A DNA stretch of 64,000 nucleotides, taken from positions 434,001-498,000 of the forward strand of contig NZ_JAKUDO010000001.1 in NCBI RefSeq assembly GCF_022436485.1, in the 5' to 3' direction. Source of the stretch: Agrococcus sp. ARC_14. Its GTDB lineage: Bacteria; Actinomycetota; Actinomycetes; Actinomycetales; Microbacteriaceae. Position 1 is the first letter of the stretch, and each line of letters starts with the position of its first letter. Shown piece after piece: positions 31,075 through 38,523 of this stretch. The notes beneath the pieces are model-generated. The model saw only the letters and a list, made by a program, of their open reading frames with translations, was not told where the DNA came from and did no database searches. The position numbers were made by a program, and so were the translations under genes.

Positions 31075-31830
31075 TCAGTGGACGGTATAGCCGCCGTCGG
31101 CGACGAGCGTGTGACCGGTGATGAGGGAGGCGGCGTCGCTGAGCAAGAAGGCGACCGCATCGGCGACCTCGTCAGCCGTGCCGAATCGGCCCAGCGGTAT
31201 GCGGGCGAGCAGGCGCTCGGCGACCACCGGTTCGGAGAGCGTCGATGCGGTCAGCTCCGTCGGCACGAAGGTCGGTGCCACGGCGTTCACGCGAATGCCG
31301 TGCTGCCCCCATTCGAAGGCGAGCTGGCGCGTGAGCTGAGCGATCGCCGCCTTGCTGGAACCATATGCGGCGCGATCCTCGATCGCGACGATCCCCGCCT
31401 GCGATCCGATCGTCACCACCGCGCCTGGCGCGCCACGCGAGACCCAGTGGCGCGCGAGCGCCTGCGTGACGAAGAAGGTGCCCTTCACGTTGACGTCGTG
31501 CACCGCATCCCAGTCGTCCTCTCGCAGCTGCAGCGCGGGGACAGGCACGTTGACGCCGGCGTTGTTGACGAGCAGATCGATGCCGCCCGCAGCGTCGGTC
31601 GCGTGCTGGATCGCTGGCTCGATCGACGCGATCTCCGTGAGGTCGAGCACACAGGGGCGGGTGCCGTAGCGGTCGCCGATGCGCTGCGCCTCCTCTGTTG
31701 AGCGGCTGGTGCCGAGCACCGTCGCGCCACCGGCTGCGAGCCGATCGGCGATCGCTGCGCCAAGGCCCCTGCCGGCGCCTGTGACCAACGCAACACGCCC
31801 CTGGAAGCGACCCGAAGCATCCGTCTGCAT
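31075..31830 (-). CDS. short-chain dehydrogenase/reductase
   Basis: A 251-residue classical SDR with the NAD(P) motif VTGAGRGLGAAI, the NNAG motif and the catalytic tetrad in VVTIGSQAGIVAIEDRAAYGSSKAAI (S, YxxxK). The C-terminus ITGHTLVADGGYTVH is standard. Arg at LGTSRS after beta-2 may favour NADP, but this is weak. ATG 31830 has GAGAGG upstream. It follows the HisD-like gene with 56 bp between them, so the two probably oxidise successive or stereoisomeric positions of one polyol or sulfonate. Confidence 0.85.
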   Translation of the reverse strand: MQTDASGRFQGRVALVTGAGRGLGAAIADRLAAGGATVLGTSRSTEEAQRIGDRYGTRPCVLDLTEIASIEPAIQHATDAAGGIDLLVNNAGVNVPVPALQLREDDWDAVHDVNVKGTFFVTQALARHWVSRGAPGAVVTIGSQAGIVAIEDRAAYGSSKAAIAQLTRQLAFEWGQHGIRVNAVAPTFVPTELTASTLSEPVVAERLLARIPLGRFGTADEVADAVAFLLSDAASLITGHTLVADGGYTVH

Positions 31831-31886
31831 GATGCGTGCCTCTCGCTCTGGCAGCAGCCGACCCGAGGGCCGGCCGCCGCAGCCAC

Positions 31887-33227
31887 TCACCGCTGGAACG
31901 TGTGCTCGGTCCAGGGCAGCTCGGCACCGCCGTACTTCGCAGCGCGGATGTCGCCTGAACGGGCGTGACCCTCGAAGCGTTCGACGCGTGCCGCGCGACC
32001 GCACAGCTCGCCCAGGAACGCGCTCGACTCCTCGTTGACGACCTCCTGGTACGTGACGGTGCGCAGATACTTGCCGACCCACAAGCCACCCGTGTAGCGA
32101 GCGGCGCCGCGGGTGGGGAGCACGTGGTTGGTGCCGATGACCTTGTCGCCGTATGAGACGCAGGTGCCCTCGCCGAGGAAGAGCGCGCCGTAGTCGTGCA
32201 TCTTCTCGAGCGCCTCGCGCGGCTGCTGCGTGAGGATCTGGACGTGCTCGGATGCGTAGCGGTCGGCGAGCGCGTAGGCGTCGTCGAGCGTCGTCACGAC
32301 ATGCACGGCGCCCCAGTCGCGCCACGCGGCCTCGGCGAAGTCGCGCGTCGACATGCCCGGCAGGAGCGCATCGATGTGCTCGATGACCGTGCGGCCGAGG
32401 TCCTCGCTGGTCGTGATGAGGATCGCGGGCGAGTCGGGCCCGTGCTCGGCCTGCGAGAGCAGATCGACCGCGACGACGAACGGGTCGGCGTGCTCATCGG
32501 CGACGATGAGCACTTCGGTGGGGCCCGCGAACAGGTCGATGCCGACCTCGCCGAAGAGCTGCCGCTTCGCCTCGGCCACGAAGGCGTTGCCGGGGCCGGC
32601 CAGCATGTTCACGGGAGCGATGGTCTCGGTGCCGACGGCCATGGCGGCGACAGCCTGGATGCCGCCGAGCAGGTAGATCTCGTCTGCACCTGCCAAACGC
32701 ATGGCGGCGACGGTCGCGTCGGGCACCTCGCCCTTGATCAGCGGCGTGCAGGCCGCGACGCGCTCGACGCCGGCGACCTTGGCGGTGACGATCGTCATGT
32801 GGGCGCTGGCGAGCAACGGGTACTTGCCGCCGGGGACGTAGGCGCCTGCGGCCTGGATCGGCACGTGCTTCTGCCCTAGCAGCACCCCTGGCAGGGTCTC
32901 GATCTCGAAGTCGCTCAGCGACTCGAGCTGCTTCTGCGCCATGTGGCGCACCTGCTCCTGCACGAAGCGGATGTCCTCGAGCACCTGCTCGGGAACTCGC
33001 GCGACGATCTCGTCGAGCTGCTCCTCCGAGAGCAGGAAGGAGTCGGGCGCGTAGTCGTCGAACTTCTTCGAGTACTCGCGCACGGCTTCGTCGCCCCGCT
33101 CGCGGATGTCGGAGATGACGCCCTCCACGATCTGACGGACGTCGGCGGTGCTGCCGCGCTCTGCGGCGTCGCCCGAGGGCAGCTTGAGGTCGATCGTCGA
33201 GATCGGCTGGTCGGTCACGATGGTCAT
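31887..33227 (-). CDS. HisD-family alcohol dehydrogenase (catabolic, sulfopropanediol dehydrogenase-like)
   Basis: A 446-residue member of the histidinol dehydrogenase family. Conserved features: YVPGGKYPLLASAHMT, NMLAGPGNAFVAEAKRQLFG, metal ligands in LLSQAEHGPDSP (Gln, His), the base YASEHVQI and the C-terminal FEGHARSGDIR. It sits with a LacI regulator, an MHS transporter and an SDR instead of his genes. HisD homologues in such settings include HpsN, the 2,3-dihydroxypropane-1-sulfonate 3-dehydrogenase, so a catabolic polyol or sulfo-polyol substrate is more likely than histidinol. No sulfonate-cleaving enzyme is in the window, so the substrate stays open. Confidence 0.75.
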   Translation of the reverse strand: MTIVTDQPISTIDLKLPSGDAAERGSTADVRQIVEGVISDIRERGDEAVREYSKKFDDYAPDSFLLSEEQLDEIVARVPEQVLEDIRFVQEQVRHMAQKQLESLSDFEIETLPGVLLGQKHVPIQAAGAYVPGGKYPLLASAHMTIVTAKVAGVERVAACTPLIKGEVPDATVAAMRLAGADEIYLLGGIQAVAAMAVGTETIAPVNMLAGPGNAFVAEAKRQLFGEVGIDLFAGPTEVLIVADEHADPFVVAVDLLSQAEHGPDSPAILITTSEDLGRTVIEHIDALLPGMSTRDFAEAAWRDWGAVHVVTTLDDAYALADRYASEHVQILTQQPREALEKMHDYGALFLGEGTCVSYGDKVIGTNHVLPTRGAARYTGGLWVGKYLRTVTYQEVVNEESSAFLGELCGRAARVERFEGHARSGDIRAAKYGGAELPWTEHTFQR

Positions 33228-33254
33228 GATGGTTCTCCTTCGCGGTTGGTGGGT

Positions 33255-34619
33255 TCAGACTGCGGCGGGCACGCGCCCGGCGTCCGCCCGGTCGGCGGGC
33301 AGCTGACCGATCTCGTTCAGCTCGAGGTGACGGTTGTCCGGTGCGAACCAGACGGCGACCGCGGCGATCAGGGTGCAGACGATCGCGAACGCGATCACCG
33401 GCCAGATCGAACCGTCGCTCCACAGCACCATCGCGCTGGCGAGCGCGGGGGTGAAGCTCGCGAGCAGGATCGAGGCCATCTGGTAGCCGACGGAGATGCC
33501 GGAGTAGCGGACCTTCGTGGGGAACAGCTCGCAGTACAGCGCAGGCATCGGGGCGTAGACCATGCCGTGGCCGAGCCCGAGGAACAGCAGCACGCCGAGG
33601 ATGATCGCCCAGGCCTCCCCGCTCTGCACGAGCAGGAATGTCGGTGCCGACACCGCGATGATGAGCGCGGCACCGATCAAGAAGGTGCGCCGCCGGCCGA
33701 TGCGATCAGAGAGTGCGCCGTAGATCGGGATCATCACGATGTTGGCGGCCGCGCCCACCATGGAGGCGGTCAGACCGACCCAGCTGTCGACGCCGAGGTT
33801 CACCGCGACGTAGCTGAGCACGAAGGTCGTGAAGAGGTAGTAGTTGCCCGCCTCGGCGAAGCGACCGAAGATCGCGATCAGCAGCGAGCGACGGTGGTGC
33901 TTGAAGAGCACGGGCAGCGGCGCCTTCTGCTCCTCCTGCTCGGCCTCCATGCGCGCCTTCTCCTCGAGGAACGCGGGGCTCTCGGTCGCCCGCAGGCGAA
34001 TGTAGAAGCCGACCGCGGCGAGGAGGATGCTGAGCAGGAACGGCACGCGCCATCCCCACTCGGCGAAGGCATCGCCGGAGACCCAGGCGACGAGGCTCAC
34101 CACGGCCGTGCCGAGCAGCAGCCCGGCGGAGACGCCGATCTGCGGCCAGGAGCCGAAGAAGCCGCGGCGTTCGCGCGGCGCGTTCTCGACCGCGATGATC
34201 GCTGCGCCGCCCCACTCTCCGCCGACCGCGAACCCCTGCGCGAGGCGCAGCACGCACAGCAGCAGGGGTGCAGCGATGCCGATCTGCGCGTGCCCGGGCA
34301 ACAGGCCGATCGCTGCGGTCGAGACCGTCATGATCGAGAACGTCAGGATCAGCGTCGACTTGCGACCGATCACGTCACCGAGGTGACCGGCGACGAAGGC
34401 GCCGATCGGGCGGGCGAGGAAGCCGACGCCGAACGTCGCGAGCGAGACGATCTGACCGATCGCGGGTTCGAGATCCGGAAAGAAGACGTGGCCGAACACG
34501 AGGGCTGAGGCCAGGCCGTAGATCGTGTACTCGTACCACTCGACGATGGCGCCGATGGTGCCGGACTGGAGCGAGAGCCGGGCGCTCTTGCGGCGGGCTG
34601 ATGCAGTGTCGTTGCTCAT
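33255..34619 (-). CDS. MFS transporter, metabolite:H+ symporter type
   Basis: A 454-residue twelve-helix transporter of the MHS (sugar porter-like) branch. Markers are EWYEYTIYGLASALVF at helix 1, GHLGDVIGRKSTLILT (loop 2-3), RLAQGFAVGGEWGGAAIIAVENAPRERRG, and a second-half repeat YGALSDRIGRRR. A charged central loop lies near KARMEAEQEEQKAPLP. ATG 34619 follows AAGGAGA. It is the first gene of the SDR/HisD unit, with a palindromic site just upstream, and is presumed to import that unit's organic-acid, polyol or sulfonate substrate. Confidence 0.88.
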   Translation of the reverse strand: MSNDTASARRKSARLSLQSGTIGAIVEWYEYTIYGLASALVFGHVFFPDLEPAIGQIVSLATFGVGFLARPIGAFVAGHLGDVIGRKSTLILTFSIMTVSTAAIGLLPGHAQIGIAAPLLLCVLRLAQGFAVGGEWGGAAIIAVENAPRERRGFFGSWPQIGVSAGLLLGTAVVSLVAWVSGDAFAEWGWRVPFLLSILLAAVGFYIRLRATESPAFLEEKARMEAEQEEQKAPLPVLFKHHRRSLLIAIFGRFAEAGNYYLFTTFVLSYVAVNLGVDSWVGLTASMVGAAANIVMIPIYGALSDRIGRRRTFLIGAALIIAVSAPTFLLVQSGEAWAIILGVLLFLGLGHGMVYAPMPALYCELFPTKVRYSGISVGYQMASILLASFTPALASAMVLWSDGSIWPVIAFAIVCTLIAAVAVWFAPDNRHLELNEIGQLPADRADAGRVPAAV

Positions 34620-34657
34620 GAGATGTCTCCTTTGACAGACAAGGAGAGCCTGCTGTG

Positions 34658-34667
34658 CATACGTATG
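34658..34667. promoter_or_regulatory. palindrome CATACGTATG, probable LacI operator
   Basis: A perfect 10-bp palindrome with a central CG, as in LacI/GalR operators, lies in the 52-bp gap between the LacI gene and the MHS transporter, about 40 bases before the transporter start. Flanks (GTG...AAAC) are not symmetric. Confidence 0.55.
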
Positions 34668-34671
34668 AAAC

Positions 34672-35685
34672 TCAACGCACGACGGCTGCCTTCGCTGCAG
34701 CGTGCGTCTGACGGGCGACGACCTCGACCTCGATCGTGCGCGACCCATCGACGGTGAGCCCTCGAACGAGGCGTGTGAGCATGTCGACGGCCTCTGCGGC
34801 GAGCGCCTCGAGATCGCATCGCACCGTGGTGAGCGCGAAGCGATCCCAGCCCGCGATCGCGATGTCGTCGAATCCGACGACCGACACGTCGCCCGGGACG
34901 TCCAGCTCGAGCGATGTGGCAGCGTTCAAGGCACCGAGCGCGAGCACATCGTTGAGGCAGAAGAGCACGCTGGCGCGCTGTGGCTGCGCCAACAGCTCGA
35001 GCGCTGCACGGTGTCCGCTGTCGGCGCCGAACTCGACGTGCTTCGTGCGGCGGTCTGGGATCCACAGCCCGGCCTCGTCGAGCGCCGTTCGCAGCCCGCG
35101 TTCGCGACGCGCGCTCGTGGAGTACTGCTCAGGGCCGGCGATGAGGGCGAAGTCGGTGTGGCCGAGCTCGATGAGCAAGCCGGCCAGTCGTGCGGCGCCG
35201 GCCTCGTCGTCGAACGTGCATGACAGCTCATCGGGGTCGTCGGTCATGCGATTGACGAGCACGCACGGCAGGCCCGCTTCGGCCATGGCGCGAGGCAGTC
35301 GAGATGTGCGGCTCGCGGTCGTGTCGATGACGCCGTCGTACGAGCCATCGGAGAGCGCCGCGACGGTCAGCGCGTCGTCCTCGTGATCGCCGATGAGCAC
35401 CGTCTGGTAGCCCTGATCGGCAAGACGTTGGCGAAGTGGCTCCAGCAGCTGCGGGTAGAACGGATTCGTGAGCGCCTCCGAGACGACCGCGATGCGGCCG
35501 GTGATCCGCGTGGAGAGCGAGCGACCAGACTGCAGCGGCACATAGCGCAGCTCTGTCGCGGCCCGCGCGACCTTCGCTCGCGTGGCGGGCGTGATGTTGG
35601 GCAGGTTGCGGAGCGCGCGGGAGACGGTGGACTGCGAGACGCCGGCCAGGCGGGCGACGTCGAAGCTGGTGACTCGGCGGGTCAT
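34672..35685 (-). CDS. LacI family transcriptional regulator
   Basis: A 337-residue regulator. The N-terminal HTH is SFDVARLAGVSQSTVSRALRN with the hinge helix LRYVPLQSGRSL. A periplasmic-binding-type ligand domain follows (GRIAVVSEALTNPFYPQLLEPL; LGHTDFALIAG; ASVLFCLNDVLALGALNA; VSVVGFDDIAIAGWD). ATG 35685 has AGAGG six bases upstream; the frame open to 36573 is shadow of the HAD gene. It is in line with the MHS-HisD-SDR genes and probably represses them. Confidence 0.9.
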   Translation of the reverse strand: MTRRVTSFDVARLAGVSQSTVSRALRNLPNITPATRAKVARAATELRYVPLQSGRSLSTRITGRIAVVSEALTNPFYPQLLEPLRQRLADQGYQTVLIGDHEDDALTVAALSDGSYDGVIDTTASRTSRLPRAMAEAGLPCVLVNRMTDDPDELSCTFDDEAGAARLAGLLIELGHTDFALIAGPEQYSTSARRERGLRTALDEAGLWIPDRRTKHVEFGADSGHRAALELLAQPQRASVLFCLNDVLALGALNAATSLELDVPGDVSVVGFDDIAIAGWDRFALTTVRCDLEALAAEAVDMLTRLVRGLTVDGSRTIEVEVVARQTHAAAKAAVVR

Positions 35686-35706
35686 GCCTCTAGCGTCTCG
35701 CGCTTC

Positions 35707-35718
35707 GCATGCGCATGC
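35707..35718. promoter_or_regulatory. 12-bp palindrome GCATGCGCATGC
   Basis: A perfect palindrome between the divergent LacI gene (start 35685) and the HAD phosphatase (start 35755). Its position suits an autoregulatory operator, though its sequence differs from the CATACGTATG site. Confidence 0.45.
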
Positions 35719-35754
35719 AGCGCAGAAGTCGTCACGCTCTGCGACGATGGTGCT

Positions 35755-36597
35755 GTGAAGACTGCACCCGACCTCGCTGCCGACGTGCCGCCGTTCGACG
35801 TTCCCGCTGATCTCGACATCCGTCTCGTGGTGTGCGACATGGACGGCACGCTGCTCGACGCCGACGGCCGCGTGCCCGACGCGTTCTGGCCGTTGCTGAC
35901 GCGCATGCAGGCAGCCGGCATCGCCTTCGCGCCCGCGAGCGGCCGCCAGCTGGCCACCCTCGAGCACCTCTTCGCGCGAGCCGGCACATTCTCGTGCATC
36001 GCTGAGAACGGCGCCATCGCCACCCACGACGGCGAAGTCATCGGCACCACGACGGTCGACCCGGATGCGGTGCGGCAGATCGTGCACACGGTGCGGGAGT
36101 CGGACGGTGAGCTGGACCTCGTCGCGAGCCGCCGCGAGATCGCCTCGATCGAGTCGACCGACCCCGTCTTCGTCGCGGAGGCGCAGCAGTATCACGTGGC
36201 GTTCGAGGTGGTTGAGGATCTGCTCGACCGCACCGACGACGTGCTGAAGCTCGCGGTGTATGCGGCGAGCGGCTCTGCGGCCGCCGCCGAGCGGTGGCTC
36301 ACGCCCGGGCCCGCGGGGCACCGCGTCATGATCGGCTCGCCGAACTGGGCCGACGTCATCCACGACAGCGTCGACAAGCGGCTCGGCGTCGAGGCGCTGC
36401 AGCGCGAGCTGGGCGTGACCCCGGCGCAGACGGTGGTCTTCGGCGACTATCTCAACGATCTCGGCATGCTCGCCGACGCCGACTGGACCTTCGCGATGGC
36501 GAACGCCCATCCCGACGTGCTCGCGACGGCCCGCTACCGCGCCCCGAGCAACGTCGAGCACGGCGTGGTGCAAGTGCTGGAGCGGCTGCTGGTCTGA
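35755..36597 (+). CDS. Cof-type HAD phosphatase
   Basis: A 280-residue HAD-superfamily hydrolase of the Cof/YbjI class, acting on sugar phosphates or similar in known members. Motif I is VVCDMDGTLLDADG, motif II lies in FAPASGRQLATL, motif III is the lysine in VDKRLGVEAL, and motif IV is VVFGDYLNDLGML. GTG at 35755 is the nearest start upstream of motif I; there is no strong ribosome site, so a slightly different start is possible. It is divergent from the LacI gene and convergent with vapC. Confidence 0.85.
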   Translation: MKTAPDLAADVPPFDVPADLDIRLVVCDMDGTLLDADGRVPDAFWPLLTRMQAAGIAFAPASGRQLATLEHLFARAGTFSCIAENGAIATHDGEVIGTTTVDPDAVRQIVHTVRESDGELDLVASRREIASIESTDPVFVAEAQQYHVAFEVVEDLLDRTDDVLKLAVYAASGSAAAAERWLTPGPAGHRVMIGSPNWADVIHDSVDKRLGVEALQRELGVTPAQTVVFGDYLNDLGMLADADWTFAMANAHPDVLATARYRAPSNVEHGVVQVLERLLV

Positions 36598-36624
36598 GGC
36601 GGGATCGGTCGGCTGCCCCGCCTC
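36596..36624. terminator. hairpin between HAD gene and vapC
   Basis: GAGGCGGG (36596-36603) pairs perfectly with CCCGCCTC (36617-36624) around a 13-base loop. It starts on the stop codon of the HAD gene and separates it from the convergent vapBC pair. Confidence 0.65.
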
Positions 36625-36640
36625 ACCCTGCTGCGGCCGA

Positions 36641-37045
36641 TCACGGCCAGGTCTCTATGACGGCTGCCTGCTCCGGGCCACCGGCGAACTTCCGGTCATC
36701 CGTGAGCAGCGGCATCCCGAGCGACTCTGCGAGGGCGACGTACAACGCGTCGTAGGCGGTGAAGTTGTGTCGCAGCGCCAAGACTCGCCGCTGGAAGGGT
36801 TGCATCGGGTAGCGCACGAGCGGCAGATCCGCGAAGTCGTCGAGCATCTGCTGCGCGCGCTCTTGGGTGATCTGGATGGCGGGCTTCGAGGTCAGCAACA
36901 GCCCGCGGATCGCTGACGCGACCTCTGCTGCGATGAGCTCCGGTGCATGGAACTCGCGTTGTCGACCGAAGCGCTCGCGAAGCGCTGCGTCGCCGCGGCG
37001 GTTCTGCAGCAGTCGCACGACGATCGACGCATCGACGACGGTCAT
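36641..37045 (-). CDS. vapC: VapC-type PIN domain toxin
   Basis: A 134-residue PIN-domain ribonuclease. Acidic residues expected at the active site are seen in MTVVDASIVVRLL (Asp5), ELIAAEVASAI (Glu), TAYDALYVALAESLG (Asp) and LLTDDRKF (Asp). ATG at 37045 follows the antitoxin stop by one base, giving tight coupling. In characterised pairs the toxin cleaves tRNA or rRNA when the antitoxin is degraded. Confidence 0.88.
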   Translation of the reverse strand: MTVVDASIVVRLLQNRRGDAALRERFGRQREFHAPELIAAEVASAIRGLLLTSKPAIQITQERAQQMLDDFADLPLVRYPMQPFQRRVLALRHNFTAYDALYVALAESLGMPLLTDDRKFAGGPEQAAVIETWP

Positions 37046-37046
37046 C

Positions 37047-37277
37047 TCAACGTCGATCGGCGTCGATGAACGACTGGATCTCTGCGGCACCGGCCTCGAT
37101 GCTGTCGCGCGAAGCGATGCGCGCCACGACGTCTGCCATCAGGGGGCGAGACGCGTCGTCGTGGATGAGCTCGCGGAGATAGCTGGACAACGACATGTTC
37201 CGTGCGCGTGCGCGTGCGCGCAGGGCTCGCGCATCCTCGGAGGGGACGTCGCGGACCTGGATGATCTCGCTGCTCAT
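37047..37277 (-). CDS. vapB: VapB/FitA-type ribbon-helix-helix antitoxin
   Basis: A 76-residue antitoxin. The N-terminus IIQVRDVPSEDARALRARARARNMSLSSYLRELI is the RHH fold with the FitA-like phrase IQVRDVP. The C-terminal half should wrap the VapC active site. It comes first in the operon, with an imperfect inverted repeat in its promoter that probably serves autorepression. Confidence 0.87.
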   Translation of the reverse strand: MSSEIIQVRDVPSEDARALRARARARNMSLSSYLRELIHDDASRPLMADVVARIASRDSIEAGAAEIQSFIDADRR

Positions 37278-37288
37278 GGTCCGAGTCT

Positions 37289-37322
37289 ATTGCAGCTGCA
37301 TGAAACCTGCATGCAGGCAATT
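37289..37322 (-). promoter_or_regulatory. vapBC promoter inverted repeat
   Basis: ATTGC-AG-CTGCATG on one side and CTGCATG...GCAAT on the other form an imperfect dyad around AAAC; the inner CCTGCATGCAGG is itself a 12-bp palindrome. The region is the only AT-richer part upstream of vapB and likely holds both promoter and VapBC binding sites. Confidence 0.6.
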
Positions 37323-37365
37323 GTGCTCCGCGCGCTTGCTCGATCTGCGCGAGAGGCCGGGAACG

Positions 37366-38523
37366 TCACCCCCGGAACGCCGCTAGCCCCGTTAGCGCCT
37401 GCCCGATCACGAGCGTGTGCACCTCGTCGGTGCCTTCGTAGGTGCGCACGCTCTCGAGGTTCGCCGCGTGCCGCATGGGCGAGTGCTCGAGCGAGATGCC
37501 GTTGCCGCCCAGCAGCGCCCGCGCCTCACGGCAGATCGTGATCGCCGTGCGGCAGGAGGCGAGCTTGCCCATCGAGATCTCGTGCGGGCGCAGCAGGCCG
37601 GCGTCCTTGCGGCGCCCCAGGTGCAGCGCCAGCAGCTGCGCCTGCTGCAGCGAGAGCACCATCTCGGCCAGCCGCGCCTGCGTCAGCTGCATGCCGGCGA
37701 GCGGTCGCCCGAACACCTCGCGCTCGCCCGCGTAGGCGAGCGCGGTCTCGAGTGCATCCCGCCCAGCGCCCAGCGCCCCCCACGCGATGCCGAAGCGCGC
37801 CTCGTTGAGGCACTCGAACGGCCCGCGCAGTCCGCGCGCCCCGGGGAGTCGAGCAGACTCCGGCACCCGCACACCCTCGAGCGCGATGTCGCACTGGATC
37901 GACGCCCGCATCGACAGCTTCGGCTCGATCGCGGTCGCCGTGAAGCCCGGCGTCGAGGTCTCCACCAGGAACCCGCGCACGCCCTCCTCGGTCTGCGCCC
38001 AGATGACCGCCACATCCGCGATCGACGCGAGCCCGATCCAGCGCTTGGCGCCGTCGATCACCCAGTCGTCGCCGTCGCGCCGCGCGAAGGTCTGCATCGC
38101 GCCCGGGTCGCTGCCCGCGTTCGGCTCCGTCAGCCCGAAGCATCCGATCGCCTCGCCCGCGGCCATCCGCGGGAGCCACGCCTGCTTCTGCTCCTCCGAG
38201 CCGTGCTTCGCGATCGCCGACATCGCGAGCGAGCCCTGCACCGACACGAAGGTGCGGATGCCGCTGTCGCCCGCCTCGAGCTCCTGCATCGCGATGCCGT
38301 ACTCCACGGCCGAGCGCCCCGCGCATCCGTAGCCCGTGATGTGCATGCCCAGCAGCCCCTCGGCGGCGAGCTTCGGCACGAGATCGAGCGGGAAGTGCGC
38401 GCGCTCGAACCAGTCGGCGATGTGCGGCCGGATCTCGCGGTCGACGAGCGCCCGCACCCGCGCCCGCACCGCGCGCTCCTCGTCGGTCAGCAGCGACTCG
38501 AGATCGAGCAGGTCGGTGGTCAT
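37366..38523 (-). CDS. gcdH: glutaryl-CoA dehydrogenase-type acyl-CoA dehydrogenase
   Basis: A 385-residue flavoprotein. FGLTEPNAGSDPGAMQT and WIGLASIADVAVIWAQ are the FAD-contact strands. The C-terminal MRHAANLESVRTYEGTDEVHTLVIGQALTG has the catalytic Glu in TYEGT and closely follows the GcdH pattern, where the enzyme oxidises and decarboxylates glutaryl-CoA to crotonyl-CoA. The start ATG overlaps the stop of the upstream CoA-transferase (ATGA), which fits activation of glutarate followed by its oxidation. Confidence 0.85.
   Translation of the reverse strand: MTTDLLDLESLLTDEERAVRARVRALVDREIRPHIADWFERAHFPLDLVPKLAAEGLLGMHITGYGCAGRSAVEYGIAMQELEAGDSGIRTFVSVQGSLAMSAIAKHGSEEQKQAWLPRMAAGEAIGCFGLTEPNAGSDPGAMQTFARRDGDDWVIDGAKRWIGLASIADVAVIWAQTEEGVRGFLVETSTPGFTATAIEPKLSMRASIQCDIALEGVRVPESARLPGARGLRGPFECLNEARFGIAWGALGAGRDALETALAYAGEREVFGRPLAGMQLTQARLAEMVLSLQQAQLLALHLGRRKDAGLLRPHEISMGKLASCRTAITICREARALLGGNGISLEHSPMRHAANLESVRTYEGTDEVHTLVIGQALTGLAAFRG

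Noticed and set aside
31887..33227. Biosynthetic histidinol dehydrogenase (hisD)
   Set aside because: No other his gene nearby, and the neighbours are a catabolic transporter, SDR and LacI regulator; the family is known to include catabolic enzymes.
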